A stretch of DNA of 64,000 bases from Neurospora tetraspora (Eukaryota > Ascomycota > Sordariomycetes > Sordariales > Sordariaceae), in the NCBI RefSeq assembly GCF_033439725.1, contig NW_026944383.1, positions 1,116,001 through 1,180,000 on the forward strand, given 5' to 3'. The notes under the pieces were generated by a model. The model saw only the letters and a program-made list of their open reading frames with translations. It was not told the origin of the DNA and did not search any database. A program made the position numbers and the translations under genes. Shown piece by piece: positions 1 through 11,558 of the stretch. How positions within the stretch are numbered: the stretch's first letter is position 1; every line of letters begins with the position of its first letter.

Positions 1-590
1 TGCGACTCAGCGAGGAACTGGAACTGGAACTGGTTGTTGCCCGTGCCAACGGCGTACACGCGTAACCGGCCGTCCATGCCGGCGCTAGCGAGGAATTCGC
101 CCTTGGGTAGTGTGAAGGCGAGAGCGTTGATGCTGTCGGTGTGCCCGTCGATCTCGAAGATGGGGGTGAGCTGGGGGTTCTGCTGTTGGCCAGCGCTCGG
201 GTCGGACTGGAAGCTGGGAGGGAGGACGGGGCGTGAGACGGCGGCGGAGGTGTCGAACACGTAGCCCTTGCCGGGCGCGTCGTCGGCTTCGCCTTCGGAA
301 CCGCCGGTCGCGATCAGCTGTGGGTAGATGGGGTGTTGCGCAATGGCGAAGACGGAGTCCTTGTGGGCGTCAAAGTAGGCGATGCTGTCGTTGTGTAGGA
401 GGATCTCCTCGTCGCCTTCACCCATCTCGTGGTCTTCGTCGTCAGAGTCCATGGCGACGTCACCCTCGGCGTCGTCACCCTCAAAAACCTCGTCGATTTC
501 ATCCCCCTGGATAATCTCGTCCTCGTCGTGCATATCGTTGTCCTGGTGATCCTGGTGGTTAGGATCTTGGGGGTCTTGCGGGAACGGCAT
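1..590 (-). CDS. sqt1: SQT1-like WD40 ribosome-assembly protein (5' part, runs off the left edge)
   Basis: The reverse strand is open from ATG at 590 to the window edge (about 196 residues) with no intron. Residues 1-75 are very acidic (runs of D and E). Then comes HNDSIAYFDAHKDSVFAIAQ, which resembles the start of the first WD40 blade of yeast Sqt1 as I remember it. A second blade begins near GHTDSINALAF, followed by a GMDGRLRVY-type strand. Sqt1 (AAMP in animals) is the dedicated chaperone that binds nascent uL16/Rpl10 and delivers it to the 60S particle; the acidic tail fits a basic ribosomal client. The C-terminal blades lie outside the window. The start is the first ATG and the only one before the acidic run. 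The gene is transcribed divergently from the alcohol dehydrogenase at 1840. Family assignment is from remembered similarity, not a search. Confidence 0.8.
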   Translation of the reverse strand, partial: MPFPQDPQDPNHQDHQDNDMHDEDEIIQGDEIDEVFEGDDAEGDVAMDSDDEDHEMGEGDEEILLHNDSIAYFDAHKDSVFAIAQHPIYPQLIATGGSEGEADDAPGKGYVFDTSAAVSRPVLPPSFQSDPSAGQQQNPQLTPIFEIDGHTDSINALAFTLPKGEFLASAGMDGRLRVYAVGTGNNQFQFQFLAES

Positions 591-1839
591 GGTGGAATGT
601 GTGGTTTGGCGCAAGAGTTATTTCTGGTAGATTGATGAGATCGGAGGTGTATGAGGACGAATTGGCGAGGTCCAAGGAAGAAAAAGGGTATATGCAGTGC
701 TGAAGTTGGTGAGACTTTGCGATCGCGGGCAACAGGCCTCTTCGTTATCGCGGATATAAGGAGGGGCGGCTGAATAATTTTTTGCTTGATAAGCTTCGAT
801 AAAATCTGGAATCGCGGGGTTCCAGGGGCTTCCTCTTGGCATGTCCAGGGATCCCTGGTCAGTGCTGATCGCTGACATAATCGCCAAATTCACGGCGGAT
901 GAACTCCTCGAGCTTGGACTCCGACACTGGACTTTTCCTTCACGATGGCATCACATCAATGCCCTGGATGTTTTGGATCTTTGAAGGCTCTCAGTAAACA
1001 TCTTGGCGAAGCAATCGAATCATTTTCCAACACATCGAAATTTCCCATAACCGGCCATCATGGCGTCCAACGTGCATAGCACCTCATCTTCAACACCTGT
1101 TTGATGGGGCAGCCACGGAAATGTGAATAGCTTCACTTCTTGTGATTCCCTTAGGCGGCGGTTAATACCTTTGGCCGTTCGTGTCACTCGATACTTTTTC
1201 TGGTTATGAACGCGGCGGCGTAGAGTGGTGGAAGCTCGACCTGCCTTTGGCATCAGCGGCCTCCGACAAATCGCACCTCGCTGGGAACGATGGGTCCTCG
1301 TGAGGGTGAACGACAAACAAGCTGTTTGTTTGTATGATCGCAGAGAAAAACTGCCTTCAGATCTACACATGGCCGTCTCTCAGTATCGACCGCGCATAAT
1401 TTGAGCCAGGACCATTTTACCGTTGAGAACTGACCCTTTCTCCTGACGGAGGGGGGAAGTGACGTCAAACTTGTCAATGCGACGGATCATAACCACATCA
1501 CCCGAAAACCACACAAGCAAAAGTAGCACAGCTTTGCCGGTTGCTGTAAGCTGAGAGTATTTCTATCTCACGGCTGCGTGGTAGTGACGCGTCTGCTGTC
1601 CAGCACTGGCCTCCTTTTGCTAAATACGAGCTCTCCGAAGAGTAGTTCCGGAACATGCTTCCTTCTCCTCCTAGTTGTGTTGTCTCAAGGAGAGTTTTCT
1701 TCCTCCTACAAGCTGCCCGTAGAGGTTCTCTATCTCGTCTTGTCCATCATATCCCTATCAAGAAACCAAAGAGGTTCTGTTCATCACGACAACATCATCT
1801 AGACGGAACTCATCATTTGCACTTGCACCGACATCCATC
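591..1839. other. Divergent intergenic region between sqt1 and the ADH gene
   Basis: These 1.25 kb presumably carry both promoters. The longest open frame (minus strand, 1020-1370, 116 codons) has no recognisable domain and no intron signals, so I do not call it a gene. The 3' end is rich in short pyrimidine stretches upstream of the ADH start codon, a common form of fungal core promoter and leader. Confidence 0.6.
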
Positions 1840-2988
1840 ATGAGCCAGCCAGTAGACATCCCCAAGGAGCAATGGGCGCAGGTCTATGAGAAGGATGGCG
1901 GTACGTCTTCTTCTTCTTCTTCTCTCCATCATCCAATTGAATGGACTTTCGTGTGTTATACCATCCATACTAACACCATAAACGCAGTATCGACCCTCAA
2001 GAAAATCCCCGTGCCCGAACCCGGCCACGACCAAGTCCTCGTCAACATCAAGTATTCCGGCGTCTGCCACACCGACCTGCATGCGCTCAACAACGACTGG
2101 CCGCTGCCGCGCAAGACCCCTCTGGTCGGCGGCCACGAGGGGGCCGGCATTGTAGTCAAAAAGGGCTCGCTAGTAACCAACGTCGAAATCGGCGACAAGG
2201 TCGGCGTCAAGTGGCTCATGGCCACCTGTTTCCACTGCACCTTTTGCCAGCAAGCCCAAGAGTCGCTGTGCCCGAGGGCGCAGCTGTCGGGGTACACCGT
2301 CGACGGCACCTTCCAGCAGTACTGCGTCGCGAACGCGGCGCACCTGGCCCGCTTCCCGCCGCACACCGACCTGGCCGGCGTCGCGCCCATCATGTGCGCC
2401 GGGCTGACGGTGTACAAGGGCCTGAAAGAATCCGAGACGCGGCCGGGCCAGTACGTGGCGATTGTCGGTGCCGGGGGCGGGCTGGGCACGATCGGGATCC
2501 AGTACGCGCACGCGATGGGGCTGAACGTGATCGCCATCGATGGCGGCAAGGAAAAGGGCGAGGCGTGCAAGAAGTTGGGCGCGGAGACGTTCATCGATTT
2601 CAGGGAGTCCAAGGACCTGGTGGCTGATGTCCGCAAGGCCACGTCGGATGGGCTGGGACCGCATGGCGTGATTTTGCTGGCGCCGCAGGAGCAGCCGTTC
2701 CAGCAGGCCGCGGGCTATGTGCGGTCGCATGGCACCGTGGTCTGTATTGGAATGCCGGCGGGCGCCAGGGTGAGCATGCCGGTGTTTGATACGGTGATTA
2801 GGATGATCAAGGTTAAAGGGTCGTATGTGGGCAATAGGGAGGATACGGCCGAGGCGGTTGATTTCTTCATCAGGGGTATGATTCATGCGCCGTATAAGGT
2901 GGTTGGGCTGAGTGAGATTGAGAGCATTTTCGATGCCATGAGGGAGAATAGGGTTATTGGAAGATATGTGATGGATATGAGCAAGTGA
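1840..2988 (+). CDS. Zinc-dependent alcohol dehydrogenase (ADH1/MDR family)
   Basis: Two exons, 1840-1900 and 1988-2988, give 353 residues, the usual fungal ADH1 length. The intron (1901-1987) has a GTACGT donor, a CTAAC branch site and a GCAG acceptor. Catalytic zinc ligands are visible in GVCHTD (Cys near 47) and GGHEGAG (His near 70). The structural zinc lobe is the four-Cys stretch [15 protein letters not shown] near 100-115. The NAD-binding Rossmann loop is [10 protein letters not shown] near 175. The family's GSYVGNR and C-terminal IGRYVMD stretches are present. It should interconvert ethanol and acetaldehyde with NAD(H) in the cytosol, but substrate cannot be fixed from sequence. The intron is 87 nt with no in-frame stop, so an unspliced transcript would also encode a 382-residue protein with 29 extra residues after residue 20. 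Confidence 0.93.
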   Translation: MSQPVDIPKEQWAQVYEKDGGTSSSSSSLHHPIEWTFVCYTIHTNTINAVSTLKKIPVPEPGHDQVLVNIKYSGVCHTDLHALNNDWPLPRKTPLVGGHEGAGIVVKKGSLVTNVEIGDKVGVKWLMATCFHCTFCQQAQESLCPRAQLSGYTVDGTFQQYCVANAAHLARFPPHTDLAGVAPIMCAGLTVYKGLKESETRPGQYVAIVGAGGGLGTIGIQYAHAMGLNVIAIDGGKEKGEACKKLGAETFIDFRESKDLVADVRKATSDGLGPHGVILLAPQEQPFQQAAGYVRSHGTVVCIGMPAGARVSMPVFDTVIRMIKVKGSYVGNREDTAEAVDFFIRGMIHAPYKVVGLSEIESIFDAMRENRVIGRYVMDMSK

Positions 2989-3637
2989 TGGGACATCATG
3001 GCGCTTTCTGAGTTATCAACTCCGCGCAGTGGCTCATAAAAAATACAGTTCTGAGACTCTCCGACCCGCCTTCTCGCTTTCTGTCAAGATTACCAGGTTT
3101 ACTTTGACGCAACTTGTTTTCTCGGATGTGTGACCAAACTGTCCCGTCGACATTGCACATAGTGAAGAGTTATCTCTGAAGCCCGTGAAAGCAACGATGA
3201 TCTGAACTCAGAAATCTATAAGCTCTTTCTTGTATATACAGTAGTCCCTTCCCTCTGTCTTTTTTCTCTTCGTAATCCAAGGCAGTTGATGCTCAGCCAG
3301 CATGTAAATGCACCAACCCACGCTATCTAATGTCTTTTTCCCTCCTTTATTTTATCCCTTCCTATAAAAACCCAAGCAAGCCAAGCCTAGATTAGATCCT
3401 GTTGAACTCCTTTTTTCTAGACCCCCCTAATCCGTTTTCATTACAGTGTTGAAAGTACGTGTTAAACGTAAGCCGTAAAAAACATGGAAGCGCCGCTCAC
3501 CCCTGAGTGGTTGAAATTACATCGGGCTACTCGTGTGTGCTAGCCTCCGGGTATATTGTTGAAAACTGAAAATCTGAAACCTGATCACCTTCCCGTCTCT
3601 TTTCTCCCACCTGCAAAGTCAAAAGCTGACCTATTGC
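2989..3637. other. Convergent 3' regions of ADH and gcv2
   Basis: This 650-bp stretch between two gene 3' ends contains no coding signal. It is moderately AT-rich with several TATATA/AATAAA-like stretches that may serve in 3'-end formation on either strand. I see no RNA gene or repeat in it. Confidence 0.6.
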
Positions 3638-6600
3638 TCACTGCTCCTGGATGGAGGACTGGTTGCCACCGGTGGTGTCCTCAACCGGAGGGCAGGTACA
3701 GAAGAGGTTCAGATCACCGTAGGCTGTAAAAGATGGGTTGTTAGTCACTGCTCCAATACAAAAAAAGGGATTGTTGCACATCACTTACTGTCGTTAACAC
3801 GGGCAACGCTAGGCCAGAACTTCTTCTCCCTCAACCACGCCAGCGGGTAAGCAGCCTTCTCACGGCTATAAGGCCTATCCCACTTGTTTCCGGCCTCGCC
3901 ATCGCCGCCAATGATGTCGGAGATGGGGTGAGGAGACATCTTCAAGACGTTACCCTCACGGGGCTGCTTGCCCTCCTCGACCTCACGGATCTCCTCGCGG
4001 ATGGCGATCAAGGCGTCAACGAAACGGTCGAGCTCCTCCTTGGACTCGGACTCGGTAGGCTCGATCATGAGCGTGTTGGCGACGGGCCAGCTCATAGTGG
4101 GAGCGTGGAAGCCGTAATCCTGCAGACGCTTGGCGATGTCGATGGCCTGGATTCCGGAAGTCTTCTCGAACGGACGGGCGTCGATGATGAACTCGTGGGC
4201 GCAACGGCCGTGCTCGTTGGTGTACAAGATGGGGTAGTGATCCTTCAGACGGCTGAGGAGGTAGTTGGCGTTGAGCAGGGTGACCTGGGTAGCCTTCTTG
4301 AGACCAGCACCGCCTGTTTCCAGAGGTTAGCAAACACATTCACAAATGACACTGACACAGTTCCAAGGACTGGAGGACTTACCCATGAGAGCGTTATAGG
4401 ACCAGCTGATGGGCAAAATGCTGGCACTGCCGTAGCTCGCACTGCTAACGGGCAAGTTGAGCTCGGTATTCGACATGGTCTTGGTGGTGGGCAAGAAGCT
4501 GGCAAGGTGATCCTTGACGCAGATGGGACCAACACCAGGACCGCCACCGCCGTGGGGAATACAGAAAGTCTTGTGCAAGTTCAAGTGGCAGACGTCGGCA
4601 CCGATCTCTCCAGGAGAGCAGAGACCGACCTGGGCGTTCATGTTCGCGCCATCCATGTAGACCTGTCCTCCGTGAGCGTGCACGATCTGACAGACCTTCT
4701 TGATCGCAGGCTCGAAAACACCGAAGGTGCTGGGATACGTGATCATCATGGCAGCGAGCTCGTTCTCGTACTGCTTGCACTTGGCCTCCAAGTCGGCAAG
4801 ATCAAGGTTGCCCGTCTTGGTGTCGCACTTGATGGGAACAACACGCATACCGGCCATGGCTGCCGACGCAGGGTTGGTACCGTGAGCGGAAACAGGAATG
4901 AGACAGATGTCACGATGGCTTTGCGCCCGGCTCTGGAGATACTTGCGAATGACGCGCAAGCCAGCGAATTCACCCTGGGCGCCCGAGTTGGGCTGAAGCG
5001 AGCAGGCATCCATACCGGTGATGTCATTCAGCTGGTTTTCAAGTACCTTTGTGAGCTTTGTGTATCCCTCCGACTGGTCTGGCGGAACGAAAGGGTGAAG
5101 GTTGGAGAAGCCGGGAAGCGTGATGAGGGCCATCTCAGCACTGGCGTTGAGCTTCATGGTGCAGGAGCCCAGGGGAATCATGGAATGCACCAACGACAAG
5201 TCCTTGGACTGCAGATGATGGATGTACCGAAGGAGTTCCGTCTCAGAGTGATGTGTGTTGAAAACGGGGTGAGTTAGGTAAGACGAAGTTCGACGCAGGG
5301 GTTCCGGAAGATGGCCCAGCGGTCCGGACTGCTTGATCTGCTCGACATGGTGCTTCAAGAAGTGCTCAAAGATCACTTGCGGGTTAGCGTCAAGGGCCTC
5401 ATCTCTGCCTTGGGTCTTGAGGCTCCTCGCAGCATCTTGGAATGCGCCAATGAGGTTAATGAGATCGTTTTCGGTGGTGGTCTCATCCACACTGATGCCG
5501 GCCGAATCGGTGGAAATGAAGCGAATGTTGATACCTCTCTCTCTGGCGGCATAAACCAGGACCTTGCCGATATGGTCTTGGTTGATGACGAGGGTATCGA
5601 ACGGCACCACCGAGCCAGTTGGCGAGTAGAGCTGCAGCCCGCAGAACTTGGCTGCAGACTCAAGAACCCTGGCACCCAGGTTGCACCTTTCCGCGATTGC
5701 CCGAAGGCCCTCGGGACCGTGGTAAACAGCATAGAATGAGCTGATGTTGGCCAAAAGGGCCTGAGCAGTGCAAACGTTGCTGGTAGCCTTCTCTCTGCGG
5801 ATGTGTTGTTCTCTGGTTTGCAAGGACAGTCTCAATGCGCGACCACCGAGACGATCCTTGGAGACACCAATCAAACGACCTGGCATCTTCCTCTTATGCT
5901 TCTCTTGCACCGCGAAGAAGGCCGCATGCGGGCCACCAAAGCCCAGAGGCACACCAAACCGCTGAGAGTTGCCAAAGGCGATATCGGCACCCCACTCGCC
6001 TGGAGGAGTCAACATGGTAAGAGCCAGAAGATCGGTCGCAACACTGAGAAGAGCGCCTTGCTTGTGAACAAGGTCGGCGAGCTGTCGGTGCTCCAACACC
6101 TGGCCAGTTGTGTCTGGATATTGAACCATGACACCAACCAGGTCGTCGCCCAATTCCTCGAGCTTGGAGGGGAATTCGGGATCGTGGAAATCCAGAGTAA
6201 TGATGTTGACACCGAAACCCTCGGCGCGGCTCCTGAGGACGGCTCTCGTCTGAGGGTGAAGCCTGTTAGAGAGGACATAGGTCTTGGTGGGGCTCTTTGT
6301 TCTGGAGGCAGGGAGAGCATTGAGCGACATGGTCATGGCCTCGGCGGCAGCGGTTCCCTCGTCCAGCAAGCTCGCATTCGCAATTGGAAGGCCAGTCAGG
6401 TCGGTGACCATGGTCTGGAAGTTGAGAAGGGATTCCAGTCTGCCTTGGCTGATCTCGGGCTGGTAGGGCGTGTAGCTTGTGTACCAAGCGGGGCTCTCGA
6501 GCACGTTTCTCTTGATGACCTCGGGGGTGAGAGTGCCATAGTAGCCGGCACCGATTTGAGCCTTGATGCTGTGTCTGTTGCTTGAGGCCATAGACTCGGC

Positions 6601-7065
6601 GATCTTGACGATTTCCCACTCTTGATGGCCCTGACGGGTAGGGTACTTTTTGGTCGAGTGGAACCTGACGCGGTTTTGCGGGAAGAGCTCGCGCTTCGAC
6701 AAGATATCTGCAGGAATGACCTCCTGAACGAACTGGTCCAACGACTCGACAGGCGGATCCAAAGCCCCAAGCATTTCCTGAATGCTGGAGTTGTCGGGAC
6801 CGATATGGCGACTCGCAAAGTCCTCGCGGACGGGGAACAGCTCGGGATACTGGACCCAAGCAGTTCTGGGGATAACCCTCTTCAGCTTTCCTTGCGAACG
6901 TCCTTTTGATGCCCATCGCAGGCCGGAGGCAGCCACCAGCGGTTGTGGGCACGAGACAGCAGTGGACGGCCTCAACGGCAGGCGGGCAGGCATGGCAGCT
7001 CGGAAGGCCATTGTCGAGGGCCCGACGATGTGGCCCAAGCGGCCGACACGTCCCGGAGCAGTCAT
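3638..7065 (-). CDS. gcv2: Glycine dehydrogenase (decarboxylating), P-protein of the glycine cleavage system
   Basis: Three exons on the minus strand (7065-4383, 4313-3789, 3723-3638) give 1097 residues, normal for a eukaryotic P-protein. Introns at 4314-4382 and 3724-3788 both have GTAAGT donors and restore the conserved joins ALMG/GAGLKK and [17 protein letters not shown]. The first roughly 70 residues are rich in R, A, S and P and lack acidic residues, as expected for mitochondrial import. Two homologous halves follow. The second holds [15 protein letters not shown] near residue 830, whose Lys forms the Schiff base with pyridoxal phosphate. The enzyme decarboxylates glycine and passes the aminomethyl group to the lipoyl H-protein in the mitochondrial matrix. 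No other glycine cleavage gene lies in the window. Long open frames on the opposite strand are codon-bias shadows. Confidence 0.97.
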
Positions 7066-8477
7066 GATGGTGAGCTAACGGGACTGGCCGATGAATACGG
7101 CGATTGGATCGGCGGGGAGGGATGAGGCAGGCCCGGACTGCCCGGCGGAATTGGCGGGTTGATAGGGTGGAGGGAGGGAAGATGGGACGAACTTAGAGTA
7201 CTGTGCTATGACAATGAGGGAGGAAGAAGAGACGAGACGAAAGGGAGAAGGAGAAGAAGGAAAAGGACCTGGAGGGAAGGAGTCAGGGAGGCGGGGCGAA
7301 TCTGGACGGACCGCCCCCGGGTATCTATACGATATCTCGATATCTCTGGAGGAAACGACAAGGGACGGAACTGACACACACACATCCGGAGCCAGTCACA
7401 AACAAAACAGCAGGACAGAACAGTCACAACACCGTCCACTGGAAGGGATCATGTCCCAATCCAAAGAGAAAAGACCGGGCGTATCCCCGTCCCGTAGAGG
7501 CAGTTCCCATGACTACTAGCAACACTAGTATGACGACCCCAATGGCTGGCAATAGCAGTAACAAGCCGCAAAGCGATAGCGATTGTAGAAAAAAAAAATA
7601 TGGACCAGTCAGGCCCGACACCGGTAGTAGTGACTAACGCAATCGAGGATCTTTCTCGGCCGATGAAGTTTGAGTGACACATTGGAATGCGGTTGGAGAC
7701 AGGGAATCCATCCCAAAGTACCTTCTACTTTTGAAGGGGGTTGTCGAGGCCAATATCAACGACACACGCTGCAGTGGCTGGCACATGATGTGAAAAAACA
7801 AAAACAAAAGAGTACGGTGAGTCGCAGTCGAATTGAAAACGCAGACTGGTTCAGAGGGGAGGACATTGGACTTGATTGCATCACCAACTGTTCTTTTTAT
7901 CCTTCCTGTCCGATCTTGCCATCTTGAAAGTACTTGCTAGTGTTCGGCCAAGTCCTGTCATTCACTAGCCAAAAAGATAGTCCCCAGATCTTGTCGAACA
8001 GTACGGGGTACGGGGTAAGAGGTACAGGGTACATGCTGGCCCGTTTTACGTCGTTATCGAAGCGCGGCAACAGCAGCAAACAATGTCGAGACTGTCGGGT
8101 ATTCTCGGGCCGGCCATAGTCAGGGTTTACCTACATCTGCTGCGACCTCAAGAGCTTGGACCACAGGTACATTGACCGATAAGCGCGCTAGCTCCTTCTG
8201 ATAAGAGCTGATAAGACAAGCGAGCGGAATGAGGGGCGATTGAGTGAACCCCTGCGGCTGGACCCGTTCAGCGCTGAAGCGAGCGCGCTGCAAGGCGCGG
8301 AAAGCCGTTCTGGGGCGTCACTGCACGACGGGAGCCCGGCCGGCACCCCAAACAGCTGGGGATCCAAAATTTCAAGACGACCATCCATCACGGGAATCGG
8401 CCCCATCGTATCGTCCAGCAGCCCATATCGCGACCAGTCTGCCACAAGTAACACGTCAACGCGACTTTTATACCAAA
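7066..8477. other. Divergent promoter region of gcv2 and tom5
   Basis: No gene found. The part next to gcv2 (7190-7310) is a purine-rich GGAGA/GAAGGA tract on the plus strand, a polypyrimidine tract on the gcv2 sense strand typical of fungal leaders. A short GTACGGGGTAC-type repeat lies at 8004-8035. Open frames here are short and overlap on both strands. Confidence 0.55.
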
Positions 8478-8940
8478 ATGTTCGGAGGATGTAAGTGCCA
8501 CCTCATGATTGAGCAGTCAATCTCCATCAGCATAGAAAAAAATCATTATTAGCTTTTGCAAAGCAACAAGCAACAACACAAGCAAACAAACAAACAATAC
8601 CACTGAATCCACCACCATCGCCGCCATCATTGTACATACCTAACACTGACATTTATTTACCACTTCACAGTCCAGCCCCCTGCCCTCTCCCGCGAGGAGC
8701 TCCAGGCCGCCGAGGCCGAGGCCACCTTCACCATCCAGCGCGCCGTCTTTACTGCCGTTGCTCTCTACCTCTGTTCGTCTACCTACCTACCTACCTCTAC
8801 CTGTCCTCGCCAGCCGGGCAGCTTCCTTCTCTCATTGCACTGCCAATGCGCTTCCCTGTTCTCCGGTCTGGCCTGAAAGCTAACAACAAGAAATCCACAT
8901 AGCCCCCTTCGTCATTGACGCCGTCAGCAAGGTTCTCTAG
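8478..8940 (+). CDS. tom5: Mitochondrial outer-membrane translocase subunit Tom5
   Basis: A three-exon gene too small to stand out as an open frame: 8478-8490 (13 nt), 8671-8772 and 8903-8940, giving exactly 50 residues. It begins MFGGFQPPALSREELQ. An acidic, Ala/Glu-rich segment (EELQAAEAEATF) precedes a single hydrophobic helix (AVFTAVALYLSPFVIDAV). This acidic-then-tail-anchor layout is that of Tom5, which relays preproteins from receptors to the Tom40 pore. Exon 1 codes only four residues. Intron 1 has a GTAAGT donor and CACAG acceptor. Intron 2 has a weaker GTTCGT donor, a GCTAAC branch site and a CATAG acceptor. The reading frame closes precisely at both joins, which is strong support. 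Gene identity rests on family knowledge; length matches the Tom5 I recall from Neurospora. Confidence 0.88.
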
Positions 8941-9655
8941 ATGTATTATACATAAACAACGAACGAGTTGCAACAAGAAGACGGGAAACCAATCCACATC
9001 ACTTCGAGAGAAACAAAGCGTTACATGAAATAATACGCCTGCGTTGCCTGAGCTCCGATTTTTCGGCGCGGCTGAGAAAATGGAATGGATAAAAATGATA
9101 CCCATACCGGGGCGGGACTCCCTTCCTCCCGAGGCTGTACGATATGTGTCAAGATGCGTTGGACTGAAGTATGAAGCACTTTTTTTTTCTGTTAGACACA
9201 TCGGTCAAGTCTGAATACTGCTAGGGACCTTTTGCGGATTGCCCGTTGATGGCGGTATACGTGCGGGAACCCGTCTATCTGTGACACAAGCCATCACATT
9301 TAAGTAGTGTATGTGGAAAAATGGGGCAAATTGGGCTTGATGTCGTCTTTGACAAACCACATACACGGCGCCCAGTTTCGCAGCCAAGTTTGATATGCCT
9401 CGGTGCTGAGACCAAGAAGCCCCTCACGAGTTTGATGTATTTCCTCCATGCCGCCGCCTCCAGTTCCCACACAAACCACTGAACGCCAATACATGCTTTG
9501 TACACTTCATCCCGTTCCGCTCCAACACGGCTTTTCCACATTAAATCCTTTAGCCATGGGCTTGGTTTTCTCGTCAAGCTCTCAGGTGGCCCTACCAGAC
9601 TTTCTGATCGATTCCTCCCCTTGAACCACTCTTACTCAACCACGGACTCTCCCCT
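8941..9655. other. Convergent 3' regions of tom5 and nup57
   Basis: No coding signal. The small open frames on the minus strand (8797-9201 and 9275-9577) have no recognisable product. The stretch presumably contains both 3' untranslated regions. Confidence 0.55.
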
Positions 9656-10921
9656 TTACATGGGTGCCGGAGTAGGCTGGTGTTCCTTCTCCCAGTCCTC
9701 ATAGTCCTTCCTGGCTTCCTCGACCTGCTTTTTGAGGTGCTGCAACTGCTTCTCGTAGTCCTCGAGGATCTGCATCTCCAAGTTAGCATTAATCAAGTTG
9801 ACATGATCAGGGCACATTAGTACAGAAAAAACAAACCTTCTTCGCTTTCGCCTCAACCTCCTCACCAAGTCCGTCGCTCTCCGCAAAACCAGGCTTGTTG
9901 ATCTCATCCTTCAGATTGTCCGCATATCCCCTCAAGATAATCAGCCTACTCCAGAGCTCCTCCATGCGCGCGCTCAGCGCCGGGTCCTGAATGTTCTTGT
10001 CGATCTTGGCCAGCTTCTGCTTGAGCTCGTCCTCGTCGCTGCTCAGCGCGTACCCCCTGTTGCGCAGCACCTGGACTCGCGACGCCAGCGCCAAGCACCG
10101 CTTGCTCAGCTCCGCATGTCTCCTCCTCGCCTTGAGCGCGCGCACCGAGTGTTCGAGGCCGTGACGCGACAGGATCTCGTCCAGGCTGGCGTTGATGGCG
10201 TGCAGCTTGTTGTTGAACTCGGTGATCACGCGCCGCTGGAGAAGCAGGCGCGCGACGATGGCGGGGAAGCCCGCGCACAGCACGGGGATGTAGTTCGGCC
10301 CTGGCTTTTCCGCGAGAGCCTCTTCCCACTCCTTGGGGTCGTCGTTCGGTCCGGGCTGGTAGAGGGGAGCGGCATGCTCATCGACCTTGTTGTAGAGGTA
10401 CGTCTTGAAGGCGCAGTTGGGGTTGGTTGGGTCCCATTTCTGAGTGATGACTTGGATCTGCTCCGGGATCGGCTTCTGGTCTGCACGCAGTCGGAGGTTA
10501 GCAAACATTGCGAGGCTGTTTTCCATCTCGTGCTCGTAGTTTGGGAAAGGTGGCATGAGTGAACGATTCGGCAATGGTAGCAAATCGAGGAATGGTGTAG
10601 AAGACAGCTACAGGCACAACGTACAGGTTGTCTGGCTTCCGGGCTGCCATAGAGAGCTGCCCAACTGCTGGTTCTGGGTTGCCTGCGACTGACCGAGGAT
10701 GGAGGCAGTTGGCAGTTGTTGTTGTTGCGGCTGCTGCTGTTGCTGCTGTTTAAAGCCGGCACGTCAGCATTCGGGTCCATTCAGCTTGCCCCTGCTCCAA
10801 ACAAATTCCGACGGAAGATGGCAGAGGGATGGCTTACCGTTTGCCCGAACAACGAAGTGCCTGTCTGAGGAGCGCCGAAAAGAGATTGGCCTGTCTGCTG
10901 GGTTGTACCGAATAGACTCAT
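9656..10921 (-). CDS. nup57: Nucleoporin Nup57/Nup54 (FG repeat, coiled coil)
   Basis: Four exons on the minus strand (10921-10838, 10745-10625, 10480-9837, 9769-9656) give 320 residues. The N-terminus has three FG-type repeats (SLFG, FGAP, SLFG), then a polyQ stretch, then the Nup54 domain starting near KPIPEQIQVITQKWDPTNPN. Hallmarks of the conserved region are NPNCAFKTYLYNKVD and RCLALASRVQVLRNRGYAL. The C-terminus is long coiled coil rich in E, K, L and Q. Introns at 10746-10837, 10481-10624 and 9770-9836 all keep frame, the last two with GCTAAC branch sites. The protein belongs to the central channel complex with Nsp1/Nup62 and Nup49/Nup58. The FG region is much shorter than in yeast Nup57 (541 residues as I recall). 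The exact acceptor in the CAG repeat at 10745 is ambiguous by one or two codons. Confidence 0.9.
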
Positions 10922-11558
10922 GGTGCCGGTAGTGTCGTATACTGGCGGAAATAAAAAGCGCGGAAAGGAAGACGGCGCGTGCAGATGGAAACAGCTGAAG
11001 CCCGTGAAAGAAAACAAATGCGACGGTGGGGATTCGCGGCCGAGTTTGGATAAATTGGTCGACTAAACGCGGTCCAAATCAAAGCTTATAGGCACGCGAT
11101 CAGGTTCGCTTTGGCTGGAATAATCGAAAACGTCGTTATATCGGATACTGAGTCGGGAGTCACGGTTGTCGCGATTCGCAAAGCCGTCGTTGCTGGGCAA
11201 TTCTTGGAGTAGAAATTTACGGGGTTGTACGTAGCGACAGCGACGACGCCCACTTCTGGTTCACTTGCCGTGCAGGCGTTGAGGAGGTCAAAGCTCCTCC
11301 GGCCGGTTTTAGCGCGTCAGTGGTCTGTTGCGGCTCACCGAGGTTGCTGGAAGGTGAGGCCGGCGGGCATGAACGCCAAGAGCTTGACATTCACCAGCCA
11401 ATCAAGAGCAATCAGCCGCGGTCCACTCACAGCCAGGCCACTCGAGGGTAGCCGGCAAGAGGTACGACACCATCACCAAGCTACCCGTCCAAAACCTGCC
11501 CTCGAAGCCTCGATTTGTTGCCTTTGCGATCAACGACAGGCTCGCCTGAACCGACAAG
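10922..11558. other. Divergent promoter region of nup57 and nuo20.8
   Basis: Roughly 640 bp between two divergent start codons. No gene or repeat is visible; it should contain both promoters and leaders. Confidence 0.6.

Noticed and set aside
1020-1370. 116-codon minus-strand frame upstream of the alcohol dehydrogenase
   Set aside because: Basic, low-similarity sequence with no known domain, lying in a divergent promoter region; could be transcribed but nothing supports it as a gene.
2170-2886. Antisense open frames over the alcohol dehydrogenase
   Set aside because: Shadow frames caused by biased codon use in a well supported gene; no splice signals or family similarity.
3928-5277. 449-codon open frame on the plus strand opposite gcv2
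   Set aside because: It is the exact antisense of a conserved, codon-biased gene. GC-rich third positions remove stops on the opposite strand. The translation is Leu/Gly/Val-rich with no domain.
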